The translations under genes were made by a program, and so were the position numbers. Shown here one piece after another: positions 25,276-37,917 of a stretch of DNA of 64,000 nucleotides. Below the pieces are notes generated by a model. It was given only the letters and a program-made list of their open reading frames with translations. It made no database searches and was not told where the DNA came from. Source of the stretch: Mimachlamys varia (taxonomy: Eukaryota > Mollusca > Bivalvia > Pectinida > Pectinidae). The DNA is taken from contig OX392535.1 in assembly GCA_947623455.1 (NCBI GenBank), forward strand, positions 37,968,688 to 38,032,687, written 5' to 3'. The number at the start of each line of letters is the position of its first letter. Position 1 is the first letter of the stretch.

Positions 25276-26108
25276 GCTTTATATCATAGGAGGAAGTCCA
25301 AGATCATTCTGTATGCACTATTGTGCCTATAGGAGAGGGAACGCTGCATTATAGAGACGATATAAGTATCATGTAATACTTTATAGTCTATTAAACTATC
25401 TTCATCCATTCAAACAACGCGCCAAGGGAGATAATCGATAAATAGCTGATCTAAGCAGTAATCAGTACTGGTAGCGATAATTACAGGGATTAGTAGCGGT
25501 ACTCGTAAGGGATTAACTGTAATGGTCTACCTGATATAGAATAAAATGAAGGAAGAGTTACCTAACATTTCACTTACCCTGGAATTAGCCAAAAGTATAT
25601 CATATTTTAAAACCTCATTAAAATCTAATTGTGTAGAACGCGCTCAAATGTCTCCATTTAAATGATTTACAGTAAGATTTTTCGTTGTCATATGATATTT
25701 AATGTTATAAAATCTGCACACCTGTAATGATCGATTTTATTTTCTATAAATAGTGTAAGTTGTCCCCCTCGTGTTACTGTCATTATTTCAAACACGGATG
25801 TGCTTAACTGTGCACTGATCTGTAATCAAAGCTCCCTTAACCCCTGATTGGCCTTTTAGTTTCTCCCTTTTTAAGGTGAAACGACTGTAGATTGTCACGT
25901 GTAATAACACTACACTTTCATCTATATGTACGATTTCAACCCTTTAATCACAGACAGCTACATGGGCAGTAAATTGTAGTCTGATATTGGAGGTACTTAC
26001 TATGGAAGGTCACCTCTGATTGGATACATCTTGCTCATGGTATCGCTTTTCTGATTGGATGTAATTCACAGTGATTTTATGTGATAGAGAGAGAGGGTGA
26101 GTGTGTGT
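25276..26108. other. Non-coding stretch, nothing recognised
   Basis: No supportable feature. Confidence 0.5.
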
Positions 26109-26263
26109 TTGGGAAGGCGTGGTAAGTTGCATAGGGATAGTTCTACGTAACATAATAACCAAAAGCCACATGAAGTTTAAAAAAAGAAAAGAAAACGATA
26201 TAATTCTATAGAACCGAGAATAATTCATTGTTTGGGCGATTATTTTCTCCTTAACGCCGAAGG
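26109..26263 (+). repeat. Direct repeat E, left copy
   Basis: About 155 bases beginning GGTAAGTTGCATAGGGATAG and ending TTTTCTCCTTAACGCCGA are repeated in the same orientation at 27597-27749 with a few substitutions and a small indel in a GAAAAGAAA tract. Confidence 0.9.
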
Positions 26264-27107
26264 AAGTAGGGGATTGTGAGGGGAAGGGAGTTTTCGAAAA
26301 GCTGTGAAATATCTTTTACAAATTCTGAATTATGCTTGATACAATTTATCCTGTAATTCATTGTGAAAACCATTGCCTTTTGTATTTGATGGTCTTGGGA
26401 TCTATGTTCGATATCTTGGTATTTGTATTTGTTACACTACTGCAACGTTTTACACTCCATAGCTAGTGCTGCTCAGTTGCTGTATATGTATACTACTATT
26501 GTTTTTGAAGAAGAATATTAGCATGTATAAAATCATCAAGTGCCTGCCTTTTTCTGCATTAATGTACCCATGTCATATTTTTGTGTAGTTGACCTGCTTG
26601 ACTTTTGATTGGCTGTAAGTTTCAAATGTTCTTATAATGACGTCATGCCTTGGCCAAATACATGGCATCATTGACTCACGCACTTGAGGGAAAATGGCAA
26701 CGTTTCACATTTCAGTGATGTAGCAGTGTTTTCCCATTATATAAATAAGTTTTGTTTTGTTATTTGATTGGCTCGCCAAACATGATTGATGCCCAGCAAT
26801 TGGTACTTTCTGACTGTGATGTCACAAATCAAAGAGGGAGAATTTGAGGGATAACTTCCAAAAAAAAATATCTTTGATAAAGGCAGAGAGGTCCGAACGT
26901 ATTTTACAAGGTTATTTTTGAATTAATCTGCTATTCCACGTGAGGTGGCGCTGCTGGAGTTTTAACGGAATCTACCGAAAGGGAAATATTTAACTCTTTT
27001 TTATTTAATGAAGTTTTATACATGTCATACAAGATCAAATAGATCATCAAACGCGACAGAATAATTAGTATTCTTATACCTACTGAGGTATACTACTTAT
27101 GTAGATA
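26264..27107. other. Non-coding stretch between the direct repeats
   Basis: No gene. TGACGTCA occurs near 26638. Could be the interior of a retroelement flanked by repeat E, but no polymerase, primer site or polypurine tract is seen. Confidence 0.4.
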
Positions 27108-27407
27108 ACTTGATGTGACGAGTGCGCGGGACCGATGGTTTACGGAATCAGCCGAGTACTTGATGTGACGTGTGCGCGGTACCGATGGTTTACGGAATCA
27201 GCCGAGTACTTGATGTGACGTGTGCGCGGTACCGATGGTTTACGGAATCAGCCGAGTACTTGATGTGACGTGTCCGCGGTACCGATGGTTTACGGAATCA
27301 GCCGAGTACTTGATGTGACGTGTGCGCGGTACCGATGGTTTACGGAATCAGCCGAGTACTTGATGTGACGAGTGCGCGGGACCGATGGTTTACGGAATCA
27401 GCCGAGG
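27108..27407. repeat. 50-bp minisatellite, six copies
   Basis: Six exact-period units carry ACTTGATGTGACG, GCGCGGTACCGATGG and TTTACGGAATCAGCCGAG. The first and last units share the variant ACGAGTGCGCGGGACC, whereas the inner four have ACGTGTGCGCGGTACC (one with TCC for TGC). Copies are otherwise identical, so expansion is recent. Confidence 0.97.
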
Positions 27408-27596
27408 AGTATATGTTTACTATTTCCCCGCGGTTCTGTTTTTTTCTCAAAAATAATTCATCAGCATAAGTAAACCAGATTCTACATAAAGATCGGTCTC
27501 AGCCTTGACTGTTTTTGCTCACAAATAAATAATACTGATATTAGCTCTCTTGCTTATACTTATGTATACTTTATATTACTTTGTATGTTGTGAAAA

Positions 27597-27749
27597 GGGA
27601 GTGGTAAGATGCACAGGGATAGTTTTACGCAACATTCTAACCAAAAGCCACATGAAGTTTAAAAAAAAAGAAAGAAAAGAAAACGATATAATTCTTTAGA
27701 ACCAAGAATAATTCATTGTTTGGGCGATTATTTTCTCCTTAACGCCGAC
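27597..27749 (+). repeat. Direct repeat E, right copy
   Basis: Same orientation and sequence as 26109-26263. The sequences diverge immediately after TTAACGCCGA in both copies, giving a sharp right boundary. Confidence 0.9.
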
Positions 27750-28539
27750 GCGCTATTTTGACCTTGAGCTTGCATGCGCCGTTGCCCGTTATCATTAGAG
27801 AGACTGGCGCTCACTGTTACGATAGCTTCCTTATGTTTATTAGGACTCCAGAATTTGGAGGCAGAGACGATAACCCGACCCTCGGGGAAATCCATGGTTA
27901 TACTGATCACGACAGTTCGCCGGATAACCCGTATATTAGGATCTATACTGCTAAGTAAAATAAAACGCACGATCAATCGAAAAAAAAACGAAAACTTCCT
28001 CATTGTATTTTCAACGCAACCTTAAGAGTAAAACAAAGAAATACGAAAAAAAATTGATCTGAATTGTTATTTGATGAAAATGTAATGCCCAGCTTAGCTG
28101 TAATGTTTTTTTTATTATTAGAGCAAGTCTTCGGGGTCTTGATAGCACACCCACTCAACTATGGACACTATACACTTTCATCGTTTTCTTAATAATTTAC
28201 AAGAAAATAAAAAATATATATATTACTTTGTTATTTTATATTTTCCAAAAAATCCAATCGAAAGTTATGTCTTTCTTTGGAATTATTTGAAGTTTTAAAA
28301 AATCATATTTAATTCGGTAAACATGATTTTGCAAATTTCTTGAAAATAGTGGGTGTAACACACATTTTATGACATTGAAGACTTTTTTTATCTTTGTTTT
28401 ATTTTTCAGAGATTTAACATAAGTGTATATTTACAACATATGCTCCCTTACATTCCTACTCACATACATAATTCTTCACCATTAGCAATATATTAACATC
28501 AACATCATAGTATATCGCAATATCCTCATCTTCGAACAT
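27750..28539. other. Non-coding stretch, nothing recognised
   Basis: Overlapping frames of 66-91 codons on both strands near 27730-28025 have no recognisable domain; probably chance. Confidence 0.5.
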
Positions 28540-28602
28540 CCTCATCATCATTATCATCCTAATCATCATCCTCGTCCCTATCATCATCATCCTCCTCGTC
28601 CT

Positions 28603-28660
<58 letters not shown>

Positions 28661-28771
28661 ATTAAAATAATTCCATCATCATCATCATCATCATCAACAT
28701 CATCATCATCAGCAGCATCATCATCATAATCATCATCATCATAATCATCATCAAAATACAATAATCTTCAC

Positions 28772-28802
<31 letters not shown>
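28540..28802. repeat. (ATC)n trinucleotide microsatellite, interrupted
   Basis: Long runs of ATC broken by short unlike patches. A minus-strand poly-Asp frame of 101 codons over it is an artefact. Confidence 0.97.
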
Positions 28803-28804
<2 letters not shown>

Positions 28805-29439
28805 GACATTGAAGACTTACTTATATAAAGATGAAAACATTTCCGTGTCACTGAGTGTTCGTATCGTTTCCTGACTAAGCTGGGACAGGTTCATGTTTCC
28901 ACGACGTCGATTCTGATTATCTCCAAAACGCTAAAAGACTCTCAGTAGTTATATCTGATGAAAGTTGTCAATAGTGATTAAATGTCATCTGGCTCATTGA
29001 CGCTGAAATGTACTTTTGAACTTTGATAACACAAATTATTTCTCGTAATCGTTAGCAAGCGAATGCCTGAGGAATGACAGGCGCCCAATAAGTGAAGTAC
29101 ATGTGTGCATCTATGTTCAATAGGTTTGGTTTTTGTATGTGGTATTCAAATTCATTATTTCGCAACTGAACATAAGTTTGGAACTGGCACGGAAAACAAA
29201 AACCTGATTCCAACGAAATCGTGGGGAACTTGATCTGTTTTAAACCTCTAATTGTTTCTTGATGGAAAGAAACTACATATACTCACTCCACTATGAATAG
29301 GCAAGTTTATTTGGGTGAAAACAGAATTAATGTTTTAGGATTTTCGTTCAAGTACGTCATTCCTAATTGAATTTTGTGTTAATCATGATATTTTACTTGG
29401 TCGTACAATTACCGTACGTGTGATCTTAATAGAGTTTAT
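28803..29439. other. Non-coding stretch, nothing recognised
   Basis: Begins with CATTGAAGACTT, which also precedes the microsatellite near 28373; otherwise no feature. Confidence 0.5.
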
Positions 29440-29715
29440 AGAGGTACGGTGGTCTAGTGGTAGGACACCGGGCTCGTGATCGAATGATTGCGAGTTCGAG
29501 TCCCGTCCACGGCACTTGTATTATATCCGTGAGCAAGATAAATTACCTTCCTTATTCCAGTCTACTCAGCTGTTAATGAGTACGTGGTTGGGCATTGGTA
29601 GACATTGTAGAATGCTACATGCGAGCGCCGAAATGGCAGCACCGGTTGTATGCGCCCTAGGAAGTTGAGAACGATATGTCTTTGTTGCTAATGCCCTATA
29701 ACCAGGGCCAGGTAT
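29440..29715 (+). repeat. tRNA-derived SINE, family B, copy 2
   Basis: The head has ACGGTGGTCTAGTGGTAGGA and GCGAGTTCGAGTCCCGTCC. The tail has CAGTCTACTCAGCTGTTAAT, GGTTGGGCA and GGCAGCACCGGTTGTATG, matching the minus-strand copy at 11698. The tRNA-like part has no pairing acceptor stem, so it is not a functional tRNA gene. Confidence 0.88.
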
Positions 29716-29787
29716 ATGAACCGCTTTCAGACGACCTCAGGCTGTATAAAACCTGTATATCAGAACCTCAAAATATGATATATTGCA

Positions 29788-29975
29788 CAATATTATCCTC
29801 ATGGCTTTGGCAGTGTTAAGTTAACCTCGTCAGTATGTATTATCCTCCAGGGTTTGGTAGTGTTAAGTTAACCCCGTCAGTATGTATTATCCTCCAGGTT
29901 TGGACACTGTTAAGTTAACCACGTCGGTATGTATTATCCTCAAGGGTTTGACACTGTTAAATTAACCTCGTCATT
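29788..29975. repeat. 47-bp tandem repeat, four copies
   Basis: Four diverged units with TATCCTCCAGG, TGTTAAGTTAACC and GTCAGTATGTAT. Confidence 0.9.
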
Positions 29976-31429
29976 GTGTCCCTCACTTTTCAATTTGCGA
30001 TATAAAAGTTATTATTTCATTAACTTCTTCTCTTAAAGTCAGTATCTTTTCTCCAATTACCGTATTTTGCTCCAAAATTTGACGATACATGCAAAGAAAT
30101 ATTTATATTATTTTACAATAATTATCATTTGATATTGAATTAAAAAAACGCGTCTAAACATTTTTTTTCAATTTATGGGCCTCTGACGAGGTAAATTAAA
30201 AAAAAAATGTAGAACAAGCGCTATGATTTTTTTTATCATATTATCAATATTAGTGATATTTTTAAAAATCGCGTAGCATGACAAGACCCCAATGTGAAAT
30301 GACGTCATGTAACCGTCATAGGCCTGACGTCACAATAAAAACAATTAAGATTTACAGATAATCACAGGCCGGTGGGTCATAACACATTTAGTGTAAGTAA
30401 TACGCAAAAATATGATATTGGTATATGTTCACTGCATAACAAAACTAGTCGATAAAATAAAAAATCCTTTTTAATGCCAATATATCGTTTCATACCTATT
30501 GTCAATACACTGAGTTTTTTTTAACTGCGGTAATGAAACTCAAAATAAAGCGATTGCATGGACAGACATACAAGTGAAACTAAATAACGATAAATGTGGG
30601 TTGAGTCGTGCAATCGTGTGTCTCAAAGGAGATTACCAACATGCTTAGGCTAAAAGGAGAAATCAAAACTATTTTGAATGGGGCTCTTGCCATATCATCG
30701 GACAAAGGCCTGGAGTCCTCAGTGTGCTCGCGAAGAATATTGAACATAATTCATCCCGTGAACACTGGATTTGAACAGAAGCTGAGATAAGATAGGGCTG
30801 TATTCATGTTTATTTCCCTCCAGTGTAGAATCAACCCATTATGGCGTTTTAACGTTGGGTTTTTATTTTTCACGTAATGAACGCTGTGGGATGTTTCAGC
30901 AGACAACTCCGCATCAGCATCTGCGCTGAATGTGATAGATGTATACGTTTCATTTTCTGGCTCCTGTTGCGGCAATGTCACATTGCCTTATCGGGAGCAA
31001 GTTTATTGAAATGAGAACTAGGTGGGTTCCCCATACATTCAGCCTTCGCTGCTATTAGGGGGCTTACCATCCGACTCAGGCCCATTTTCGCTACAAGATA
31101 AGGATCTGTACGCCGCGGTTAAGTCCTTTCTCAGTGTTTATGACACACAGAGAGAAACTCTTAACTGTCGTGTGCTGCAAATTCTAAAAACCAATTGTTC
31201 ATACCCGGGACGAATTAGACACATGAACGCAGTGTCAACGTGCGTGTGGCATAGGGAAATGACAGTTGGCAGATTTATTATTAATAACTTTATATATAAC
31301 AAGATTTATTAAAAATATGCTTTCCAGCAAAAATTACCTGTCATTCACTATGATTAACTTAATGAATAATAAACAGGCTTATCATTATCCTCTTATATGA
31401 TGATATATATGTATGTTCTGTAAATCAAA
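29976..31429. other. Non-coding stretch, nothing recognised
   Basis: Contains two TGACGTCA octamers (about 30300 and 30324). Frames at 30608, 30751 and 31022 (60-96 codons) have no recognisable domain. Confidence 0.45.
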
Positions 31430-31605
31430 TTTTTTCGTGTTCGATTAATTTTTGCGAATTTCGCGGTTGATTAAAATCGAGAAATTTAATCGCTGGGAAA
31501 TAGTTTCACTCAGATGAATGCAAACTGTAGAGGTACTGTACTGTAAAAAATCGTTTCATATGAAATCTCGAAATTAAATCGTCGCGAAAATAAGTTGGTT
31601 TACAG
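31430..31605. repeat. Probable decayed dispersed repeat rich in TTCGCG/AATCGC
   Basis: Alternating sense and antisense motifs such as TTTGCGAATTTCGCGG and TCTCGAAATTAAATCG give a weak foldback. Judged a repeat from this self-complementarity only. Confidence 0.35.
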
Positions 31606-31764
31606 AAGTTATACTGGATGAATGTTGATTTTTGAAAAACAAATTCATATTGTATATCCTTGCACGTTACGGGGAAGTAATACACCATCCAGTTACAAGC
31701 CGAAAAGAGGCGACCAATGTGGTCTGTCGGTCTCCGTAATTGGGGAACTTCTCCGGTACTAAGG

Positions 31765-32552
31765 TGACATTGGATACACTATATGGATTACATGTATATA
31801 ATCCAAGCAATGGACACATTATAGGGGATTACGTATAGAAAATCCAAACAATGGACACACTATATGGATAACGTGTAGATAATCCAAACGATGGACACTA
31901 TGTGGATTACATACAAATAATCCAATCAATGGACACTATGTGGATAACGTGAAATAATTCAAACAATGGACACTATGTGGATTACACACAAATAATCCAA
32001 TCTATGGACACGCTATGTGGATTACATGTACATACAGATAATCCACGCAATGGACACACTATGTGGATTACATACAGATAATCAACTCAATGGACACACT
32101 ATGTGGATTACATACAGATAATCAACTCACACTATGTTGATTACATACAGATAATCAACTCAATGGACACACTATGTGGATTACGTGAAATAATCCAAAC
32201 AATGGACACTATGTGGATTACATACAAGTAATCAACTCAATGGACACACTATGTGGATTACGTGTAGATAATCCAAGCAATGGACACTATGTGGATTTCG
32301 TGTAGATGATCCAAGAAATGGACACACTATGTCGATTACATACAGATAATCCACTCAATGGACCCACTATGTGGATTTCGTGTAGATGATCCAAGAAATG
32401 GACACACTTTGTGGATTACATACAAGTAATCAACTCAATGGACACACTATGTGGAATACGTGTAGATAATCCACGCAATGGACACACTATGTGGATGACA
32501 TACAGATAATCCACTCAATGGACACACTTTGTGGATGACATACAGATAAGCT
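31765..32552. repeat. 40-bp minisatellite, about 20 copies
   Basis: Units contain CACTATGTGGATTACATACA and GATAATCCAA or GATAATCAACT with CAATGGACA. Several shortened units vary the local spacing. Confidence 0.93.
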
Positions 32553-33544
32553 TAAATATAACATGTACATCTGGGGAATTATTTCCAACCGCTATAACGC
32601 AGTAGACACAATTTCGCTTGTGTAATCTAAGCAACGCGGTTCGTGTTATCTTAGATATAAATTTACATCAAAATATGATAATGGCGTATAATATGGTCTA
32701 TGTTTTCTCTGTAATGCTGTATTTTCAGGAGTGGAAATGTCAATAGCCGTTTCAATCTGCCTATCTCCGACAACTTTGTGACCCCCTTGACATGTTGCTA
32801 AGACTCGATAAGTGTACCTCTCGTACTGGATAGGCCATTAATTTTATAAACGGTTTGGGTTTTGTTTCGTTATTTTCAGACTCGTTTATCGGCAGTGGTG
32901 ATTAGTCGACAAACCGGAAGTGTAAAACATTACTAAATAGCGTGCTGCATGCTGGGAAAGTATACGGGACATGCATAGATACACGTTTTCCGGAAACCGA
33001 ATTTGTTGAGAGCATTGTTCGCCAACTAGATTTGTTATGGATAAAACGCACTCTGTAACACATCTGAGTGAATCTGTTCTAGTGTTACGTACAATATAAA
33101 TTATGTACTGAGAATAATACACTACATACAATGCGGTGTTATCAAACTTAAACACGTACACTTTAGGATTAACTACGGAACATCCATATCTAGAAAACGC
33201 TTAATATCAACCATATAACTACACCAGATGAAGATCCTCCCCCCCCCCCCCCCCCCTCAAAAAAAAAATAATAATCTTGAAAAAATATTTTTCCATATTT
33301 GTTTTCGAAATCAATTTCGGTTTGAAAAAAAAGAAAAGAAAAATACAGCTGTACACTAATAATATAATGAAGGTTTTATCTGGAGTATCTACAGAATATG
33401 TTAGATGTCCTTACATTGTTAATGATGTGCTGAAGTAGAATTATCCAGGTCCCACTGTATATATTTAAATCAACGTCCGATAACTATCCAGATTTCTTTG
33501 TAGATTCATCGGCACTTTTTCCCCTGATTATAATGTTTCGAGTT
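32553..33544. other. Non-coding stretch with a poly-C/poly-A run
   Basis: A C-run of about 18 bases at 33239-33256 is followed by an A-run. A 91-codon minus frame at 32886-33161 is not recognisable. Confidence 0.5.
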
Positions 33545-33655
33545 ATATACATGTATAAGGAAATATATAGGGGTTATCAAAATTCTGATGAGTACATAAA
33601 TACATGTAAACGGAAGTATATAGGGGTTATCAAGATTTGGCTGAGTACATAGATA
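33545..33655. repeat. Two-copy tandem repeat, about 58 bp
   Basis: Two copies share TATATAGGGGTTATCAA and GAGTACATA. Confidence 0.8.
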
Positions 33656-36322
33656 TGTATACGGAATTTCGACTGCCCTTTATATATGTCGATTTTCTGG
33701 GATTATCTAGATTTTAAAGGTTTCATTGTAAGCATAAGAATCATGGTCACTCAGATGTATTTAATTGATTCTGTAGTGCACAGTTCTGCGCTGCGTGGTA
33801 CTTAAATCGTAAATTGTTTTTTTAAACGGATGTGATAAATACGCATGGGCATAAAGAATCTATTGTTGACATGGTCACTCCTCCTCTTGTTTGATCACCG
33901 TGATACAATCGATCTGTATATTGTTACTTTTCTTGAAATAGGAGAGATCGAATCAAACGCACCGGAGATTCTTCCGCCGAAATAACCAGCGATTAGGCTT
34001 TCGGGAGATAAAACCACATGCAACAAGCTCACACGAAACTTAAGATATTTGGATTGTGGTCATAGTTAGGTCTAGTCTAATGTACCATAAGGTCGATTTC
34101 TTAGAACATGGAATGATGCAGACAAATAGTCCGAGGGAGTGATGCGTGCGAGTTGGTGAACTGAATTATATCCCTCCGCTGAGAGTAATAATATCGCATT
34201 GTTTCAGCTAGATAAAAACGCCATCTCCGTTCATCCAACAGCAAAATCGTTATTAAGTTGACATCGCTGTAAGTACCACCAGTACAAGTCATAAATAAAT
34301 GATTACGAAGATTGTACACAAACCGGACGTATTTCCGTTTTCTCAGAAAATGTCTGTCTTCACTCGAAAATGAACGACTTTTGTTTAACCAACACTAATA
34401 GTAACAGATTAAATTTGAATCCTACGTTCAATGTTCATTTAGAATTTAGACGTTTAGACTTAGATAAAAGTTTAAAGGAAATATCATCCTGTTTCGTTTT
34501 ATACGCAGATCTCGGTCTACAAGATGCGTTTTTATTCTTAAACTTCACAGGTAAAGTTCGGATTTTTGGTAATGAAGATTATTATAAACCTCTCTAGATC
34601 TACCTGTACCAAGATTAAGACAGACCACACGCGCTTTTATTCTAAAACGTCACTATTGCATCATCATGTTATGCAGTATAACAAACGTAATGTTATCAAT
34701 TTCGTCACACTTTCACACAGCTGCCATTGATAATGGCGCGATGTACTGGGTTCACCGTTTTACATATAGATTATTTCAAAGTCAGAAAAGTGTAGGAGAA
34801 AAACAATCAATTACTCCTGTATATTTTTGAACTTTGACCTTCGGGGTAAGTTTTATGAAGTTTAGCACCCGTTCATCAATCTTATCTTTAGGGTTGATAT
34901 TTTTCAGTATGCATCCGACTTTGGTGATATATCATATTAGTCTTTTAAAAAAAATTGGTCAAAACGCCGAAATACATTACAAAACAATAACATATTGGTT
35001 AATGTACTATATATACTTTTAAAGATATTAAGAAAATTCGATTGGTTTATCACATACATCTTAGCAGAAATTGATTTTAAGCAAACCCATTTTAAAGCGA
35101 TTTTAGATAAATTTCTTTCTTTGTATGTCTCTCGGGAGTTAAAACGCTGTAATAAACATCGTTCGTCAGTTGCTGCAATGTGCTAGTCGGCAAATCTCGG
35201 GTGACTCCGCTATGTTCAATCATAGTCAACACTGCTATTCTTGCGTCTTCTGTCAAAGAATTTCAAAATGGCCGTCTATTTTATAAAGGACTATATTTGG
35301 TCTATCACGTGATTTGTGATGGCGGCCATCCGATCACGTACGTAATCCGAAGTTACTGTGCGAGGAACGAGCCATATAAGTATCATACTGCAAATTTAGG
35401 CTTAATTTACCTTTACATGTTTTGTCGGATTAACATATTCAATATTGGACGTTGTAACATTGTACATTGACTAGTCTGCTTGGATTAGGGTTGAAACATA
35501 TTGTACGACTCAGACAATCATGGCGGGTACAACAACTGGCCTCAGACCATAATAAAACTTCCGGGTCGTCGTACACGAATGCACTGCATAAGGACATTTC
35601 AGGTGGGTTACTAAATAATTTTTCCTGGCTGATCTATGACAGATATGTACAGTTTCTTTACAAAGAGTTGTTCACCAATATCTTTTCTAGTGATTAAATT
35701 TTATTTGACACAGTTTTCAAGTTTCTTTTGACAGCAGGACACATAAAGCGATGAGGCTTGCGCATTAATATTTTGTGATTTTTGGTATTTTTTATTTTTT
35801 TTTTAAATTAAGGGTAGTGACATTCAAATTAAATTATCTTCCTAAATGTAGGTCATGAGGTACTTTCCAGCTCACTGTAGGTTCAGTTTGAATAGATCTA
35901 CAACGTCAAATGGGAACCAGGCCCCGTGCAAAGTTTTAAAATATTTTAATTTTTGATTTCCTTTAGTAGTAATATATAGTAGAATTAAAAGTGGTCTCAG
36001 GCCAGCTGGCTTTATTCTGATCCTGGTTATACAGGCGCTTGTACATAGGATGGCGTAACTTGTTAATGACAAAACCCTCAAGTGACCCTGATGCGGTTTA
36101 CTAATAACCAAGCTGTACATGTAGCGTCAAGTACCATTTGAACTGTGAACCACACCCCATAGCAGGGCTGGGCCACGAGACGACAATTGCTTTAATAGAA
36201 GCTAAGGAGAGTTGCAGGTTAGAGATAAAGAGGACGGATGAAAGGCTCACTGCTTTAAAGAGAGAGAAAAGCTGAAAGATGAATAATATGTACAGACTTA
36301 ACCTCACGGATCACCACATACA
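33656..36322. other. Non-coding stretch, nothing recognised
   Basis: Several frames of 60-96 codons (34370, 34995, 35180, 35467) were read and show no recognisable domain. No repeat structure that I can support. Confidence 0.45.
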
Positions 36323-36482
36323 GGCCCCGGTTTCATCAACATTAATTAACTTTAAAAAAAATCTCCATATGAAAACATTACAGAAGTTAAGGAACTTTTC
36401 TTAAATTATGTTATGCTTTCCTATGCAGATTTTTTAGTTAAGGAATTTCCTTAAGTTATGGAATGTTGATGAAACCAGGGCC
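36323..36482. repeat. Foldback MITE with GGCCCYGGTTTCATCAACATT ends
   Basis: The left arm GGCCCCGGTTTCATCAACAT pairs with the right arm ATGTTGATGAAACCAGGGCC. Inner TTAAGGAA/TTCCTTAA segments extend the fold. A diverged relative lies at 48110-48262. Confidence 0.85.
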
Positions 36483-37261
36483 TGATGTAGTTGACAGGGT
36501 ATATATTCCAAGATATCAGCTGACGTATTACCAATGTCAAGACTTATTGATCAATAAAAAGAACGCAAATGGAAATTCATTCTATTTTTTTTGTTACAAA
36601 CATAAATTTGAATTCAATATATTTCGGGACAGTTATTTTTAAATTCACATTGGGATTTCGCCAAACTTGGCAGCTGTATTTTAGTTGTTGAATGGCACTC
36701 AACTTTTCTTCTGTGACGTCAATTTGGTGGGTTTTTTTTTTTTTTTTTCGCTGAAATTGAACAGAACATTAAACCACTTCATTTGCATGTGCATTAAATT
36801 TTGTTTGTTTGTTTGTGAGTTTAAAGACCCACAAGCAACAAAGGTTATTTAGGGCAAAATGTCTATTGCTATTTATATCACAACTGTAGCCCATTTGCCC
36901 AGGGTCTTTTAAAACAATGAAATGCCCATGTAATAAAACAAAGATTTTATAAACGTCATGAAAAAATCATTAAAATCCTGAAAATATAATATATTGAGTC
37001 ATGGTAAATGAAATAAATCGATGTCTTTCAAATGCATGTCTAAAACCACTAAAACATAAGCAAACAAATATGAAAAAGTAACAGTTTTTGTTTAGTTTGT
37101 CTGGAGAGCTTTTCAAATGAGAATTTTGAATTGGACGTTTTCGGAACCGATAATCTTCCTCGCTCAGGCTATTGTTCAGTAATACCAAGGTCTTGCCAAG
37201 TGAAGCAAAAAAAAAAAAAAAACGGCACAAAAATCTAATACTGTAAGGGTGTTCCCATTCA
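36483..37261. other. Non-coding stretch with a long T-run
   Basis: T-run at 36731-36748 and A-run near 37207. A 145-codon minus-strand frame over 36970-37407 runs into the neighbouring repeat and shares its start region with a frame in the other copy at 46674, so it is repeat-derived. Confidence 0.5.
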
Positions 37262-37917
37262 AGGCCCAATATACGTAAATTCAGGAAAGTTTTCGTGATT
37301 CTGAAAAATTCTGAAAAAGAATCCAGTTGATAACAATGCAAAAATAAGCCTAAAACGAAGTAAACCTGAGCGGTAACTAACAAGAAACTCTTGACAGAAA
37401 AATCCAAAGAAGTGAAAATAATTCAGGTGAGACCCACTTCAACAACAAGCCGAAGTTAGAAGACATGTCAAAATGGACGTGTGTTTACAAATACTGAGTT
37501 TCAACTGCTGCTGTACCGGTAACCGCGAAATAATTCATCTTGGAGCCTCAATAGCCACAGTTAATCTCATTTGAGTAGTGGTACAGTACATAATATACAA
37601 ATTTTCTTAGTACACGATTTGAAATTATACAGAACTAGTTTAATTTTTCTTCTAAATTCATAAATTAAAGGGGTTTACGCACCTGACCCTTCCGCTTCTA
37701 CATTAGTTTAGAAATTTTGGATTCCTACCTTTGGGCCCCTAGCATCACTGAAGAGTCCTAGGAGGACGGAACATCTGTATGATGCAGTTTATCCAATTTT
37801 TAGGCATACTGTATATATTACTAAATTTAAGAGATGCAGCATATATGTGTGTTACGTAATCTTTATAGGGCTTTATTTTCGCTTCAAATTTTGCCGAAAG
37901 TTAGGTATATTGAGCCT
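37262..37917 (-). mobile_element. TTAA-flanked TIR element F, copy 1 (656 bp)
   Basis: One end begins AGGCCCAATATACGTAA and the other ends AGGTATATTGAGCCT. The flanks are TTCA and TTAA, consistent with a TTAA target duplication with one change. Most of the left 300 bases is the reverse complement of the copy at 46435, including the ends and the block with GTTACCGCTCAGGTTTACTT. This copy carries about 270 additional bases (about 37570-37850). Non-autonomous. TTAA targeting is typical of piggyBac-type elements, but the ends alone do not prove that class. Confidence 0.7.

Noticed and set aside
28456..28761. Poly-Asp frame on the minus strand
   Set aside because: Translation of an (ATC)n microsatellite.
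29440..29515. tRNA gene (Glu/Asp-like) at the SINE head, and similar heads at 1760, 7113, 11965 and 18163
   Set aside because: Acceptor stems do not pair, and each is joined to a shared SINE tail also present elsewhere in the window.
31765..32552. CRISPR-like array
   Set aside because: Units are contiguous near-identical tandem copies without unique spacers, and the sequence is eukaryotic; it is a minisatellite.
36970..37407. 145-codon minus frame with a hydrophobic start
   Set aside because: Its start region is shared with a 65-codon frame in the second copy of TIR element F, and the reading is not conserved past that; repeat-derived.
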